Positions 38,011-49,210 are shown, counted from the first letter of the stretch. The stretch: 54,056 nt of DNA from Colwellia sp. (GCA_013215465.1 JABSOW010000026.1:1-54056); one strand, 5' to 3'. The notes: generated from the letters alone by a model not told the origin. Translations and numbers: made by a program.

Positions 38011-39092
38011 GTAACAAACAACAGAAAATATTATTTATCGACCGCGATGGTACCTTAGTTGAAGAGCCTATTATTGATAAGCAACTAGATAGTTTAGAAA
38101 AACTGGTATTTGAGCCTAACGTTATTCCCGAGCTAATAAAATTACAAGCTAAAGGCTTTACCCTAGTGATGGTTTCAAACCAAGATGGTTTGGGCACAAA
38201 AAGCTTCCCTCAGGCCTACTTTGACTTACCTCATGATAAAATGATGGCAATATTTTCATCTCAAGGCATTATTTTTCAAGACGTTTTATTGTGCCCTCAT
38301 TTTGATGAAGATAACTGTAATTGCCGTAAACCAAAATTAGGCTTGGTTAGCGAATACCTGCAACAAGGCTTAGTAGACTTTACCAACTCTTACGTTATCG
38401 GCGATAGAGAAACCGATATGGGCTTAGCCGCCAATATGGGCATTGTTGGTATTAAATATAATCGAGATACTTTAAATTGGGCGCAAGTAAGTGAGCAAAT
38501 ACTTGGTTCATTAGAGCAACCTCGCACTGCCACTGTCACTCGAACAACTAAAGAAACCGACATCACCATAACGGTAAATTTAGATAAAAAGGGCGGTAGC
38601 AGCATAGACACGGGTTTAGGTTTTTTTGATCACATGTTAGATCAAATCGCCACCCACGGCGGCTTCAATTTACAATGTAGTGTTAGTGGTGATTACCATA
38701 TTGACGATCATCACAGTGTTGAAGATACCGCGCTGGCCTTAGGACAAGCATTAAAAGAAGCGCTAGGTAATAAACGTGGTATTGGCCGTTTTGGTTTCGT
38801 ACTACCGATGGATGAATGCCGCGCTGAGTGTACTCTTGATTTGTCTGGTCGTCCTTGGCTTGAATTTGATGCTAAGTTTACCAGCGACAATGTCGGTACT
38901 ATGTCTACCCAAATGGTTTCGCACTTTTTCCGCTCATTGACTGATTCAATGCTAATAACCTTGCACTTATCCACTAGCAAAGGTAATTGCCACCACCAAG
39001 TAGAAAGCCTCTTTAAAGTATTTGGTCGTGCCTTAGGCCAAGCCATCAAAGTAGATGGCGATGAATTACCTAGCTCGAAAGGAACACTGTAA
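38007..39092 (+). CDS. hisB: Bifunctional histidinol-phosphatase / IGP dehydratase
   Basis: This is the fused two-domain HisB of enterobacteria and relatives. The N-terminal HAD phosphatase ([22 protein letters not shown], and the zinc-loop cysteines [17 protein letters not shown]) removes phosphate from histidinol phosphate. The C-terminal dehydratase from about residue 170 has [33 protein letters not shown] and the histidine motif at [16 protein letters not shown]. Its 361 residues fit the family. It overlaps hisC by four bases and meets hisH at TAATG. Confidence 0.98.
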   Translation: MSNKQQKILFIDRDGTLVEEPIIDKQLDSLEKLVFEPNVIPELIKLQAKGFTLVMVSNQDGLGTKSFPQAYFDLPHDKMMAIFSSQGIIFQDVLLCPHFDEDNCNCRKPKLGLVSEYLQQGLVDFTNSYVIGDRETDMGLAANMGIVGIKYNRDTLNWAQVSEQILGSLEQPRTATVTRTTKETDITITVNLDKKGGSSIDTGLGFFDHMLDQIATHGGFNLQCSVSGDYHIDDHHSVEDTALALGQALKEALGNKRGIGRFGFVLPMDECRAECTLDLSGRPWLEFDAKFTSDNVGTMSTQMVSHFFRSLTDSMLITLHLSTSKGNCHHQVESLFKVFGRALGQAIKVDGDELPSSKGTL

Positions 39093-39751
39093 TGGTAGCA
39101 GCAGTACCAAGTAGCTCTGAAGGTACCGATAGAAGTAAAAACGTTATTGTTGATACTGGCTGCGCGAATTTATCCTCGGTAAAGTTTGCTATTGATCGCT
39201 TAGGTTTTAGCGTCACCATTACCGATGATATTGACGTAATTAAAGCGGCAGATAAAGTGATTTTCCCCGGCGTTGGTAGTGCTAAACATGCCATGGCAAA
39301 TATTATCGACAAAGGCTTAGTTGCAACCTTGCAAAATTTAACTCAACCAGTATTGGGTTTTTGTTTAGGTATGCAATTAATGACACGTTCTTCTACCGAA
39401 GGAATAAGCTCAACTGAGGGCGTTAGTGACAATGTAGTTGAGTGTTTAAATATCATTCCTACTTTAGTTGAACCATTAAATGCTCAAGGTAATCGTTTAC
39501 CTCACATGGGTTGGAATACCCTCACCAGCGTGGCTGACCACCCGGTGTTAAAAGGTATTAACGTCGATGATTATTTTTACTTCGTGCATAGTTTTGCCGC
39601 TCCGATTAGTAAATATACTATTGCTAGTTGCCAATATGGCAGTGAGTTTTCAGCGGTAATTGCCAAAGATAACTTTATTGGTTGCCAATTTCATCCTGAG
39701 CGCTCTGGCGCATTAGGCAGTAAAATAATTAAGAATTTTTTGGAATTATAA
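39092..39751 (+). CDS. hisH: Imidazole glycerol phosphate synthase, glutaminase subunit
   Basis: HisH hydrolyses glutamine and passes ammonia to HisF. It is a class I amidotransferase: IVDTGCANLSSVKFAIDRLG, FPGVGSAKHAMANI, nucleophile cysteine in LGFCLGMQLMTRS, and catalytic histidine and glutamate in GCQFHPERSGALG. The N-terminal 14 residues ([14 protein letters not shown]) precede the normal family start and may be a genuine extension or a misplaced start. The ATG overlaps the hisB stop (TAATG), which argues for the extension being real. Confidence 0.95.
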   Translation: MVAAVPSSSEGTDRSKNVIVDTGCANLSSVKFAIDRLGFSVTITDDIDVIKAADKVIFPGVGSAKHAMANIIDKGLVATLQNLTQPVLGFCLGMQLMTRSSTEGISSTEGVSDNVVECLNIIPTLVEPLNAQGNRLPHMGWNTLTSVADHPVLKGINVDDYFYFVHSFAAPISKYTIASCQYGSEFSAVIAKDNFIGCQFHPERSGALGSKIIKNFLEL

Positions 39752-39755
39752 AATT

Positions 39756-40493
39756 ATGATGATCCCAGCAATTGACCTTATTAATGGTCAGGTTGTCCGT
39801 TTATTTCAAGGCGATTACAGCCAAAAAACCAACTACAAGTACACCGTACAAGAACGCCAACAAGCTTACGCAGCTGCAGGCGCTACCGTTATGCACTTTG
39901 TTGATTTAGATGGCGCAAAAGACAGCACTAAACGCCAACTATCAACGCTAAAAACTGTCGTGAATCATGAAACCATGATCACCCAAGTGGGCGGTGGTAT
40001 TCGTTGTGAAGAAGATGTTAAACAATTACTGGACCTAGGCGCAACCCGTGTTGTTATCGGCTCTCTTGCCATTAAACAACCTGAGTTAGTGCTTGAGTGG
40101 TTAAAAACCTATGGCGGTGAAAAAATCGTGCTAGCGCTTGATATAAAAATTGATGAACAAGGTAATAAAACTCTGCCAACTCATGGTTGGATTGAAGACA
40201 GTGGCGTAAATTTAGAAGACTTGCTTGATGCCTATATTGACGGTGGTATCAAACATATTTTATGTACTGATATTTCTAAAGACGGTACCTTAAGTGGCTC
40301 AAACGTAGACTTATATATCGAGCTTTGTCAAAAATATCCAAGTGTTCAATGGCAAGCCTCTGGCGGCATTGGTAGTCTTGATGATATTAAGGCGTTAATC
40401 GGCTCAGGCGTTAGTGGCGTTATTTTAGGTCGTTCATTACTCGAAGGTAAGTTTACGCTAGAGGAGGCTATTGCATGTTGGCCCGCAGAATAA
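39756..40493 (+). CDS. hisA: ProFAR isomerase
   Basis: HisA isomerises ProFAR to PRFAR in the histidine pathway and is a TIM barrel related to HisF. The N-terminal aspartate motif is [20 protein letters not shown], with [20 protein letters not shown] in the first half and [18 protein letters not shown] and [14 protein letters not shown] in the second. Its 245 residues are typical. A doubled ATG leaves the first residue uncertain by one. The end overlaps hisF by 19 bases. Confidence 0.97.
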   Translation: MMIPAIDLINGQVVRLFQGDYSQKTNYKYTVQERQQAYAAAGATVMHFVDLDGAKDSTKRQLSTLKTVVNHETMITQVGGGIRCEEDVKQLLDLGATRVVIGSLAIKQPELVLEWLKTYGGEKIVLALDIKIDEQGNKTLPTHGWIEDSGVNLEDLLDAYIDGGIKHILCTDISKDGTLSGSNVDLYIELCQKYPSVQWQASGGIGSLDDIKALIGSGVSGVILGRSLLEGKFTLEEAIACWPAE

Positions 40494-41251
40494 TTCCATG
40501 CCTTGACGTTCGCGATGGTAAGGTGGTTAAAGGTGTTCAGTTTCGAAACCATGAAATTATTGGTGATATTGTTCCCCTAGCACAAAAATATGCTGAAGCA
40601 GGTGCTGATGAACTAGTTTTTTATGATATTACCGCCAGCGCTGATGGCCGCGTAGTAGATAAAAGTTGGGTTAGTCGTATTGCCGAAGTTATTGATATTC
40701 CTTTTTGTGTTGCTGGTGGCATCAAAAGTGAAAATGACGCCAAAGAAATTCTAATGATGGGCGCGGATAAAATTAGCATCAACTCTCCCGCTTTGCGCGA
40801 CCCAACGCTAATAACACGCCTTGCTGATCACTTTGGTCAACAGTGCATAGTCGTTGGCATCGACAGTTTTTATGATAAAGATACGGATAAGTATCAGGTT
40901 TATCAATTTACTGGAGATGAAAAACGTACAAAAAAAACCAGCTGGACAACCTTTGATTGGATAGAAAAAGTGGTCAGTTTAGGCGCAGGTGAAATTGTCC
41001 TTAACTGCATGAACCAAGATGGTGTTCGTCAAGGTTACGATATTGAACAACTTAAACAAGCAAGAGCTGCATGCAACGTCCCCTTAATCGCTTCTGGCGG
41101 CGCGGGCACTATGAAACACTTTAGCGATGTTTACCAACAAGCTGATGTTGATGGCGCACTTGCTGCTTCGGTTTTTCATAAAGGCATTATTGCCATTAGC
41201 GATTTAAAAAACTATTTAAGACAACAAAACATTGAGGTAAGACCGTGTTAG
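40475..41251 (+). CDS. hisF: Imidazole glycerol phosphate synthase, cyclase subunit
   Basis: HisF cyclises PRFAR with ammonia from HisH to give IGP and AICAR. The barrel shows [20 protein letters not shown] with catalytic Asp11, a second catalytic Asp in [26 protein letters not shown] and [21 protein letters not shown] strong GAGGAGG at 40461-40467 inside the end of hisA drives the ATG at 40475. The stop overlaps the start of hisIE by seven bases. Confidence 0.98.
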   Translation: MLARRIIPCLDVRDGKVVKGVQFRNHEIIGDIVPLAQKYAEAGADELVFYDITASADGRVVDKSWVSRIAEVIDIPFCVAGGIKSENDAKEILMMGADKISINSPALRDPTLITRLADHFGQQCIVVGIDSFYDKDTDKYQVYQFTGDEKRTKKTSWTTFDWIEKVVSLGAGEIVLNCMNQDGVRQGYDIEQLKQARAACNVPLIASGGAGTMKHFSDVYQQADVDGALAASVFHKGIIAISDLKNYLRQQNIEVRPC

Positions 41252-41865
41252 TAACTACCGAAAACATTAATGAATTAGCATGGCAGAAAATGAATAATTT
41301 AATACCTGCCATTATTCAACATGCTGCTACAGGCGCTATACTCATGCAAGGTTATATGAGCCAAGAATCTTTAGCTGCCACGTTAGATACGGGTAAAGCC
41401 ACCTTTTTTAGCCGCTCCAAACAAGCTTTATGGGTAAAAGGGGAAACTTCAGGAAATTTCTTAAATGTTCAACAAGTGCTTAGTGATTGCGATCAAGACA
41501 GCTTATTAATTGCTTGTACACCTATAGGTCCTAGCTGTCATTTAGGGACAGAGTCTTGTTTTCCTGAACAAAAACTAACACAACAAAACTTTTTAAGTCA
41601 ACTTGAGCAAGTCATTGCAAGTAAAAAAGGTGACGATCCAAAAGAAAGTTATACTGCACATCTATTCTCACGTGGCACCACCAAGATGGCACAAAAGGTA
41701 GGTGAAGAAGGCGTAGAAGTTGCCCTTGCTGCTGTTGCAGAAACTAGAGAAGACTTATTAGGTGAATGTGCTGATTTGTTTTATCACACGCTAGTATTAC
41801 TTGCCGATCAAAAAATTGACTTGTCAGAAGTCATGGCTGTATTACAACAACGTCATAATAAATAG
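41245..41865 (+). CDS. hisI: Bifunctional PR-AMP cyclohydrolase / PR-ATP pyrophosphatase
   Basis: HisIE performs steps 2 and 3 of histidine synthesis. The N-terminal HisI domain shows [38 protein letters not shown] and the zinc ligands in [10 protein letters not shown]. The C-terminal HisE domain includes [19 protein letters not shown] and [15 protein letters not shown] with the acidic nucleotide-binding residues. The start is GTG at 41245 with GAGGT upstream. It closes the operon, which ends in a strong hairpin. Confidence 0.97.
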   Translation: MLVTTENINELAWQKMNNLIPAIIQHAATGAILMQGYMSQESLAATLDTGKATFFSRSKQALWVKGETSGNFLNVQQVLSDCDQDSLLIACTPIGPSCHLGTESCFPEQKLTQQNFLSQLEQVIASKKGDDPKESYTAHLFSRGTTKMAQKVGEEGVEVALAAVAETREDLLGECADLFYHTLVLLADQKIDLSEVMAVLQQRHNK

Positions 41866-41914
41866 TTTTTTATAAAAATTTAAATGTAAAAATTAATGTT
41901 GATTTTTGCAAAGT

Positions 41915-41952
41915 AAAGCATCTTTATTAGCACCAATAAAGATGCTTTTTTA
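41915..41952 (+). terminator. Terminator of the his operon
   Basis: AAAGCATCTTTATT (41915-41928), the loop AGCACC, and AATAAAGATGCTTT (41935-41948) form a perfect 14-base stem that runs into a T tract. It lies 50 bases past the hisIE stop. Confidence 0.92.
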
Positions 41953-42009
41953 AAATACTTATATATACTATCGGCTCTTTACGGAAGATCATTTTGCTAA
42001 GGAATAGGC

Positions 42010-42306
42010 ATGTTAAAGTATGCGGCAATCAAAAAATACGGTTATAAATTACTACCTCGTTTAAAACAGCGTTACGGTGAACAACTTTTTTATACTTCGA
42101 GCCAAATTCGAGCAACTGTTTATCAATGTAATTTCAACCCTAAATTTTTACCTTTAGGTTATTTATTATTTCTCGATCCCCCCTTACTTATACAGCTGAT
42201 GCACGAAGAATTCCCTGCTGTTTGTATTAATAATTATAAAAGAGATATTTGTCATTATTTAGACAAACGAAAATATCATGGCCACTTACAGTTGCTATCC
42301 CTTTAA
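42010..42306 (+). CDS. Small uncharacterised protein
   Basis: The 98-residue basic protein reads KKYGYKLLPRLKQRYGEQLF, then YTSSQIRATVYQCNF, and later LPLGYLLFLDP and a C-terminal KYHGHLQLLSL. It may belong to the DUF6559 group, which I recall from Vibrio and Shewanella, but that is uncertain. No signal or catalytic motif is seen. AAGGAATAGGC before the ATG is an acceptable ribosome site. It lies 22 bases before the elaA-like gene and could share its transcript. Confidence 0.6.
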   Translation: MLKYAAIKKYGYKLLPRLKQRYGEQLFYTSSQIRATVYQCNFNPKFLPLGYLLFLDPPLLIQLMHEEFPAVCINNYKRDICHYLDKRKYHGHLQLLSL

Positions 42307-42328
42307 TTAGATTCAAACGTTGAAAAAT

Positions 42329-42796
42329 ATGACTCAGTGGCAAACGAAACACTTTAACGAATTATCACTTAATCAGCTTTATGATTTATTAAAACTCCGT
42401 GTAGATATTTTTGTTGTTGAGCAACGCTGTTATTACCCTGATTTAGACAGTGAGCAAAATCAATTAGATCGACATGGAAAAACGCTACACCTACTTGGCT
42501 ACCAAGGTAGTACGCTAGTGGCTTATTTACGTATTTTGGCACAGGGTCAGAGTTATGAGAATTATATTAGCATTGGCCGCGTTGCCACCGCGAAAAGCGC
42601 TAGAGGCTCAGGTTTAGGGCATGAGTTGATGTCAGCAGCACTAAAGATATGTCAGCAGCACTTTGCTAAGCAAAGTATTAAAATTTCAGCACAACAACAT
42701 CTACTAAAATATTATCAACACCATGGTTTTGAACAAGTATCAGCAATGTACCTAGAAGATAATATTCCGCATATTGCTATGGTTAAGAAGCGCTAA
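42329..42796 (+). CDS. elaA: ElaA-like GNAT acetyltransferase
   Basis: The protein is a close match to E. coli ElaA: WQTKHFNELSLNQLYDLLKL, then FVVEQRCYYPDLD, VAYLRILAQG, SIGRVATAKSARGSGLGHEL (the acetyl-CoA motif) and YYQHHGFEQVSAMYLEDNIP. It transfers acetyl groups to an unknown acceptor. The start is placed at ATG 42329 (MTQWQ), the family start; a TTG three codons earlier is possible. It converges on adk through a shared terminator. Confidence 0.85.
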   Translation: MTQWQTKHFNELSLNQLYDLLKLRVDIFVVEQRCYYPDLDSEQNQLDRHGKTLHLLGYQGSTLVAYLRILAQGQSYENYISIGRVATAKSARGSGLGHELMSAALKICQQHFAKQSIKISAQQHLLKYYQHHGFEQVSAMYLEDNIPHIAMVKKR

Positions 42797-42838
42797 TTTA
42801 AACTAAAAAATCACTAAGAAACCTACGCTAATAAAGAA

Positions 42839-42860
42839 AAAACTCGCCGAAGCGAGTTTT
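42839..42860. terminator. Bidirectional terminator between elaA-like gene and adk
   Basis: AAAACTCGC (42839-42847), the stable tetraloop CGAA, and GCGAGTTTT (42852-42860) make a perfect 9-base stem with T tracts on both strands, between the convergent genes. Confidence 0.88.
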
Positions 42861-42889
42861 ATTTTTTAACGAAACAAGTTGTGATTAAA

Positions 42890-43579
<690 letters not shown>

Positions 43580-43712
43580 TTACATTACGATGATGAAAGT
43601 TATCTATTAAAGAGCTGATTTGATCATACTAATGTAATAATTCTTGTGTATTCAATTTTGTAGCGGCAGTCACTATACAAGCATGCCTATAACCGCACAA
43701 GTCTAGCATACA

Positions 43713-43750
43713 AAAAAGGAGCACTCTTTAATAGTAAAGTGCCCCTTTTT
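43713..43750 (-). terminator. Terminator after htpG
   Basis: AAAAAGG-A-GCAC at the left (43713-43724) pairs with GTGC-C-CCTTTTT at the right (43739-43750), with an inner TTTA/TAAA pairing. On the minus strand the stem is followed by T residues. It starts 34 bases beyond the htpG stop and separates it from adk. Confidence 0.8.
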
Positions 43751-43783
43751 CCGACTAAAGTCTACTGTTTGCTAGCTCTAAAG

Positions 43784-45745
43784 TTACTTAGTTAAGCTCA
43801 ACATCAGTTTATTCAAGCGACCAACAAAGCTTGCAGGATCTTTTAAGCTACCACGTTCTGCTAACATAGCTTGCTCAAATAACACCTCAACCCATTGGCT
43901 AAATTTGTCATCGTCTTGCTCATCAGCAACATGTTTAACTAAATCGTGTTCGCCGTTAATTTCAAAGATTGGTAAGGTATCTGGTACTTCTTGACCTACT
44001 GACGCCATCAATTTAGCCATTTGACTACTCATGTCATCTTCATCGGCAACAATACAAGCAGGAGAATCAGTTAAACGTTGTGATAATTTAACGTCTTTAA
44101 CTTTACCTTTAAGCACTTCTTTAATGCGTGTAACAACTGTATCAAATTCTTTTTCTAGCTTCTCTTGCGCTTCTTTGGTTTCGGCATCGTCCATATCGCC
44201 TAAATCTAAACCACCGCGTGTTACTGATTGCAATTGCTTACCATCAAATTCACTTAAGTGGCTAACCAACCATTCATCAATACGGTCAGACATCAATAAC
44301 ACTTCAATGCCTTTTTTACGGAATACTTCTAAATGCGGGCTATTTTTAGCGGCGGCAAAACTATCAGTAACCACATAATAAATTTTATCTTGGCCTTCTT
44401 TCATGCGCTCAATATAAGAGGCAAGCGAAACATTTTGCACTGTGCTGTCTTCATTGGTTGAAGAAAATCGTAATAAACCAGCAACTAGCTCTTTATTTGC
44501 CATGTCTTCAGCAGGGCCTTCTTTTAAGACCTGACCAAACTCATCCCAAAAACCTTGATATTTTTCAGCATCTTTCTTGCCTAATTTCTCAAGCATTTTC
44601 AACACACGCTTAGTACAACCTTTACGAATAGCTTGTGTTACCTTGTTATCTTGTAAAATTTCACGCGAAACATTTAATGGTAAATCATTTGAATCAAGTA
44701 AACCCTTAACAAACCTTAGGTAAGTTGGCATAAATTGTTCAGCGTCATCCATGATAAATACACGTTGTACATATAATTTCAAGCCATGTTGTTTTTCACG
44801 GTTATGCATATCAAATGGAGCTTTTGATGGCAAATATAACAGTGAAGTATACTCAGTTTTACCTTCTACTTTATTGTGCTCCCATAATAATGGGTCACCA
44901 AAGTCATGTGATACATGTTTGTAGAATTCTTTATATTCATCGTCACTAATATCACTTTTTTCACGGGTCCATAAAGCTGTTGCTTTGTTAATGGCTTCCC
45001 ATTTAGCCGGAACTACATCACGCGCTTCAACTTCATAAGTAGTAATATTATCCTTATCATCTTTTTCTTCTGCTACCGCTTCAACCGCAGGTACTTCTGG
45101 GGTTAGCATTTCTACAGAAACTGAAATATGATCTGAATACTTAGTAACAATAGACTTTAAACGCCAATCATCAGCAAATTCACTTTCATCTTCTTTTAAA
45201 TGAAGAATAATGTCTGTGCCGCGGTTAGATTTTTCAATATTAGCAGTAGTAAACTCACCTTCACCAGCACTTACCCACTCGGTACCTTGCGAAGCAGCAT
45301 CACCGGCTTTACGTGTACGAACAGTTACTTTATCAGCAACAATAAAAGACGAATAGAAGCCAACACCAAATTGACCAATAAGCTGTGAGTCACTCGCTTG
45401 ATCACCAGAAAGCTGCGAAAAGAACTCAGCAGTACCTGATTTAGCAATGGTACCAAGGTGCTCAATCACTTCCTCAAGATTCATACCAATACCATTATCA
45501 GAAATAGTAAGAGTATTATTTTCTTTATCACAACTTACGCGAACACGTAATTCACCATCGCCTTCATATAAATCCGCATTTGATAAGGCTTTGAAACGCA
45601 ATTTATCAGATGCATCAGCCGCATTTGATACTAGCTCACGTAGAAAAATCTCTTTATTAGAATAAAGAGAGTGGATCATTAGTTGAAGTATTTTTGCATT
45701 ATCTGATGCAAACGCATGGTTTACTGGTTTATTTTCGACTGTCAT
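43784..45745 (-). CDS. htpG: Hsp90 chaperone HtpG
   Basis: HtpG is the bacterial Hsp90, an ATP-driven dimeric chaperone. The GHKL ATPase domain has [40 protein letters not shown] and [17 protein letters not shown]. The middle domain includes [20 protein letters not shown], and [11 protein letters not shown] is also conserved. The C-terminal dimerisation part ends [11 protein letters not shown]. At 653 residues it is slightly longer than E. coli HtpG, with an acidic insertion around [13 protein letters not shown] (near residue 220). A heat-shock-like promoter is possible upstream. Confidence 0.97.
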   Translation of the reverse strand: MTVENKPVNHAFASDNAKILQLMIHSLYSNKEIFLRELVSNAADASDKLRFKALSNADLYEGDGELRVRVSCDKENNTLTISDNGIGMNLEEVIEHLGTIAKSGTAEFFSQLSGDQASDSQLIGQFGVGFYSSFIVADKVTVRTRKAGDAASQGTEWVSAGEGEFTTANIEKSNRGTDIILHLKEDESEFADDWRLKSIVTKYSDHISVSVEMLTPEVPAVEAVAEEKDDKDNITTYEVEARDVVPAKWEAINKATALWTREKSDISDDEYKEFYKHVSHDFGDPLLWEHNKVEGKTEYTSLLYLPSKAPFDMHNREKQHGLKLYVQRVFIMDDAEQFMPTYLRFVKGLLDSNDLPLNVSREILQDNKVTQAIRKGCTKRVLKMLEKLGKKDAEKYQGFWDEFGQVLKEGPAEDMANKELVAGLLRFSSTNEDSTVQNVSLASYIERMKEGQDKIYYVVTDSFAAAKNSPHLEVFRKKGIEVLLMSDRIDEWLVSHLSEFDGKQLQSVTRGGLDLGDMDDAETKEAQEKLEKEFDTVVTRIKEVLKGKVKDVKLSQRLTDSPACIVADEDDMSSQMAKLMASVGQEVPDTLPIFEINGEHDLVKHVADEQDDDKFSQWVEVLFEQAMLAERGSLKDPASFVGRLNKLMLSLTK

Positions 45746-45821
45746 GTAAGTAGATCCTGTTTAATTTCACAATTAGGTAAATATCCCGATACTTTAACGC
45801 GGGTTATCTTGCATGTGTCTT

Positions 45822-45849
45822 ATCTGAGGGGGATTTGATTTTTTTCAAG
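45822..45849 (-). promoter_or_regulatory. Candidate sigma-32 promoter of htpG
   Basis: On the minus strand CTTGAAA (45849-45843) and CCCCCTCAGAT (45832-45822) resemble the heat-shock -35 CTTGAAA and -10 CCCCAT boxes. The 10-base spacing is shorter than the usual 12 to 15, so this is tentative. The site is about 80 bases before the htpG start. Confidence 0.4.
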
Positions 45850-45958
45850 GGTGATACGAAAAAAATTAAAATAAATCGCGCTAGCATTTTAAGATAAAAC
45901 GCCTAGCTGCGACTTGGCGAGCTTCGCAACTAATAAACTCACCACTCAAAACTGATAA

Positions 45959-46564
45959 TTAAAGAACATAGCTTTTTCGCCCAGATAAAGCATGAGATAA
46001 GGTATTACCATCAACATACTCTAGCTCACCGCCAACTGGCACACCGTGGGCGATACGAGAAATATTAACTTGGTATTGCTGTGCTAGCTCCGCAATAAAG
46101 TGCGCAGTAGCTTCACCTTCAACGGTAGGATTAGTTGCTAAAATAACTTCTTCAAACTGCCCCGTAGCAAATTGTTTGGCAAGTATATCAAGGCCCAAAT
46201 CATCTGGGCCTATGCCATCAATGGGGGATAAATGCCCCATTAAGACAAAATACTTACCGCTAAATTCACCCGTTTGTTCAATGGCAATAACATCACCAGG
46301 GCTTTCTACAATACACAAAATGCTTGCTAATTTACGCTTAGGACTTTGGCAAATTTCGCATAAAATTTCTTCGGTAAAGTTTCGACAGGATTGACAATGA
46401 CCAATATCAATCATCGCTTTAGCTAACGTACTTGCTAGCTTACTACCGCCACGGCGATTTCGTTCAAGTAACTGAAAGGCCATGCGCTGGGCTGATTTTG
46501 CGCCAACACCGGGCAAACATTTTAACGAGTCGATAAGCTCTTGGACTAACGGGCTAAATTTCAT
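45959..46564 (-). CDS. recR: Recombination mediator RecR
   Basis: RecR works with RecF and RecO to load RecA at gaps. It has the helix-hairpin-helix [20 protein letters not shown] and the four-cysteine zinc finger [16 protein letters not shown]. The Toprim domain includes [20 protein letters not shown], and it has the C-terminal [14 protein letters not shown]. The 201 residues match E. coli. It starts 19 bases after ybaB, as the third gene of dnaX-ybaB-recR. Confidence 0.98.
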   Translation of the reverse strand: MKFSPLVQELIDSLKCLPGVGAKSAQRMAFQLLERNRRGGSKLASTLAKAMIDIGHCQSCRNFTEEILCEICQSPKRKLASILCIVESPGDVIAIEQTGEFSGKYFVLMGHLSPIDGIGPDDLGLDILAKQFATGQFEEVILATNPTVEGEATAHFIAELAQQYQVNISRIAHGVPVGGELEYVDGNTLSHALSGRKSYVL

Positions 46565-46583
46565 ATATGTAATTTATGCCCGT

Positions 46584-46910
46584 CTAGAAAGGCATCTTCA
46601 TCCCTGGAGGAAGTTGCATGCCACCCGTTAACGCGCCCATTTTTTCTTTGTTTTGTGCTTCAACACGGCGAACAGCATCGTTTACTGCAGCAGCAAGTAA
46701 GTCTTCGATCATGTCTTTGTCGTCTTCCATTAAGCTATCGTCAAGCTCAACTTTACGAACACTATGACTACCGGTCATCGTTACTTTAACCATGCCAGCG
46801 CCTGCTTCACCAACAACTTCCATATTAGCTAACTCTTCTTGCGCTTTTGCCATTTTTGCTTGCATTTGTTGGGCTTGCTTCATTAAGTTACCCATGCCAC
46901 CTTTCATCAT
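46584..46910 (-). CDS. ybaB: YbaB/EbfC nucleoid-associated protein
   Basis: The 108-residue protein matches the YbaB/EbfC DNA-binding family: [20 protein letters not shown], a beta-rich centre ([20 protein letters not shown]), then [20 protein letters not shown] and the methionine-proline tail [10 protein letters not shown]. It binds DNA non-specifically as a dimer. It lies between dnaX and recR, the conserved order. ATTCTCCGG upstream gives GGAGAAT as ribosome site. Confidence 0.97.
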   Translation of the reverse strand: MMKGGMGNLMKQAQQMQAKMAKAQEELANMEVVGEAGAGMVKVTMTGSHSVRKVELDDSLMEDDKDMIEDLLAAAVNDAVRRVEAQNKEKMGALTGGMQLPPGMKMPF

Positions 46911-47044
46911 AATTATTCTCCGGTAAATATATTTTTAAAATAGGTTATTAAAACTTGTTATTGGCATTATACCAAGATGAGCAAACAACAAAACAAAAAA
47001 GTTAGTAATGAGATTAATAAAACCAACTGTTATCGCTAAACGGC

Positions 47045-49210
47045 TTAAAGCGCTGAAATACTGTTTTCATCTAAACTTGCTTGAAAGTCACGTTGTAGTG
47101 CTTGTACTATGTCATCTTTTTCTAATAGCTCTTTTGCATAGTCGTAACGTTTATCATTAATATGTGATTGAATTTGGTAAGGATCTGCTACCGTTTCTTC
47201 AACGTTTTTAATGGTCACCGTAATTTGACGAGCTAAAAACTGACTAATATTTTGCTGTAATTGCTGCTGCGCGGTATCGGTTACTAAATGCTTGGTTGCT
47301 TGATTTAAACATAAGATCAAGTGCTCTTCTGTTGACTCATCATCAATGGTGGCATGAATCGCCAATTGCCTTAAACGTGCAGTGAGCTCCATTGAATCAA
47401 TCATATGAGCCCACTTATCTACCTGATTGGCTTTACTAATAGTGGTGGGATCAATATTTTCAGCTTGATAGGGTTGCTCTGGTTTAGGTAGCGCTACTTT
47501 TTTATCCTTAACCACAGTCGTGTGCTTCGCTACAGATTCAACACTATGGCCATTAGAGTGACGCGCAATGGCGTCACCGGGCTTTTTTTCTTTTCTATCC
47601 AGCTGTTTTTTACGGCTGCGCAGCATATTTCTACTGGCAAGTACGGCGCTAAGCGGGCTATCAAATTCAGTTGTTGGCGTTGTATGTTGTTGTGACACTT
47701 GCTCTGTTACTTGTTCCGCTTTTAGTGCTGTTTCGTGCGCTATAGGAGATTCTTGCGTAGGCTCTGGTGTTGATTCGATTTCGTGCTTTATAACTGGTTC
47801 TGGCACAAGCTCTTGTGCCTGGGCTAATTCAAACGCATGCTCGGCAAGTTCTGGGGCTGAAAACTCGGCCTTAACACTTACTTTTTGCATTTCTGCCGCT
47901 TGTTGCTCAATTGCAGCAACTTCTTGAGCGAGTTGCTGTTCTTTCTCTTGAACGGATATTGGTGCTGATGTTGGTACTAGAGCTGACAGTTCAGTTTTTG
48001 GCTCTACTACTTTTGTTTCTACTAATGGTGCTGGTGTTTTTGGTAGTGTAAATGAATTATCTTCAATAATTTGCGGTGCACGCGAAGCTAATGATTTCAC
48101 ATCAACATCAGCTAATTGCTCTTTTTGCATCGGTTTAAAAGCAAATAAACGCAGTAAAGTCATATCAAATGCGGCTTGTTCATCAGATGCGTATGGCAAG
48201 TCTTTTCGGCCGTTAACACAAATTTGATAATAAAGCTGTACGTCTTCTGGCGACATCGCTTGGCTGAATTTTTTTAATAGTTGCGCATGCTCAGGCGCTA
48301 GATCAAAATGTTGGTCAACAATTTGTAAAATAGCAATTTGATGAAATAATTGGATCAGCTCTGCAAATAAACGACTATAACTAGGTGCACAACTGGCTAT
48401 TTCTTGGGTTAACGCCATTAAACTTATGCCGTCTTGCTTTAATAGATCAATAACAATTTTGTAAATCCAGTTTTGATCTAAACCACCGAGCATTTGTTGA
48501 ATATTAACTAAAGTAATATGCCCCTGCCCTTGCGCTATCGCTTGATCGGTTAAGCTTAACGAATCTCGCATACTACCGCGTGCCGCTTTAGCAAGTAGTG
48601 TTAGCGTGCCCTTTTCATGGGTAACTTGTTCTTGCACTAAAATTTCGGTTAGCTTTGTTTCAATTTGACTAACCGTTAATGCTTTTAAATGAAACTGTAA
48701 ACAACGTGATAACACAGTAACAGGTAGTTTTTGTGGATCCGTGGTCGCTAAAATAAATTTTACGTGTTCAGGCGGCTCTTCTAGCGTTTTTAATAAGGCA
48801 TTAAAACTATGACGCGACAGCATATGAACTTCATCAATAAGATACACTTTGTAGCGACCACGGGTGGGCGCATATTGCACATTATCAAGAATTTCTCGGG
48901 TATCATCGACCTTAGTTTTAGAGGCAGCATCAATTTCAAGTAAGTCAACAAAGCGACCTTGATCAATTTCTAAACAAGTATCACATCTGCCACAAGGCGT
49001 TGCGGTAATACCTGTCTCACAATTTAAGCTTTTAGCAAAAATTCTAGCAATAGTGGTTTTACCCACACCACGCGTACCAGTAAATAAATAGGCATGATGT
49101 AGTCGCTGTTGAGCGAGCGCGTTAACAAGCACAGTAACAACATGCGCTTGCCCCATAAGCTCTTCAAATTTTTTAGGTCGCCATTTTCTAGCTAATACTT
49201 GATAGCTCAT
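47045..49210 (-). CDS. dnaX: DNA polymerase III subunits tau and gamma
   Basis: DnaX is the core of the sliding-clamp loader. The AAA+ ATPase has the Walker A motif HAYLFTGTRGVGKTTIARIF, a four-cysteine zinc site (NCETGITATPCGRCDTC), the Walker B YKVYLIDEVHML, and the sensor LATTDPQKLPVTVLSRCLQF. Domain III follows to about residue 365. A long disordered, acidic linker (about 380-520) precedes the basic segment RSRKKQLDRKEKK and the tau-specific C-terminal domains (about 600-721). Full length tau is 721 residues. A programmed -1 shift at codons 541-543 should also give gamma of 545 residues. It heads dnaX-ybaB-recR. Confidence 0.97.
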   Translation of the reverse strand: MSYQVLARKWRPKKFEELMGQAHVVTVLVNALAQQRLHHAYLFTGTRGVGKTTIARIFAKSLNCETGITATPCGRCDTCLEIDQGRFVDLLEIDAASKTKVDDTREILDNVQYAPTRGRYKVYLIDEVHMLSRHSFNALLKTLEEPPEHVKFILATTDPQKLPVTVLSRCLQFHLKALTVSQIETKLTEILVQEQVTHEKGTLTLLAKAARGSMRDSLSLTDQAIAQGQGHITLVNIQQMLGGLDQNWIYKIVIDLLKQDGISLMALTQEIASCAPSYSRLFAELIQLFHQIAILQIVDQHFDLAPEHAQLLKKFSQAMSPEDVQLYYQICVNGRKDLPYASDEQAAFDMTLLRLFAFKPMQKEQLADVDVKSLASRAPQIIEDNSFTLPKTPAPLVETKVVEPKTELSALVPTSAPISVQEKEQQLAQEVAAIEQQAAEMQKVSVKAEFSAPELAEHAFELAQAQELVPEPVIKHEIESTPEPTQESPIAHETALKAEQVTEQVSQQHTTPTTEFDSPLSAVLASRNMLRSRKKQLDRKEKKPGDAIARHSNGHSVESVAKHTTVVKDKKVALPKPEQPYQAENIDPTTISKANQVDKWAHMIDSMELTARLRQLAIHATIDDESTEEHLILCLNQATKHLVTDTAQQQLQQNISQFLARQITVTIKNVEETVADPYQIQSHINDKRYDYAKELLEKDDIVQALQRDFQASLDENSISAL
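47558..47588 (-). promoter_or_regulatory. Programmed -1 frameshift signal in dnaX
   Basis: On the minus strand the heptamer A AAA AAG (47588-47582) is in the correct frame, codons 541 to 543 being GAA AAA AAG. It is identical to the E. coli dnaX slippery site. Four bases later GTGACGC (47577-47571) and GCGTCAC (47564-47558) form a perfect 7-base stem with a 6-base loop. In the -1 frame the next codons are GCC CGG TGA, so gamma would end two residues after the shift (stop 47576-47574). Confidence 0.88.

Noticed and set aside
44031..44378. Serine-rich rightward frame of 115 codons inside htpG
   Set aside because: The serine richness is what antisense reading of acidic and leucine codons gives; htpG is unambiguous.
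46911..47044. 4.5S RNA or other small RNA between dnaX and ybaB
   Set aside because: The gap is AT-rich, with no GC-rich long hairpin or known conserved loop.
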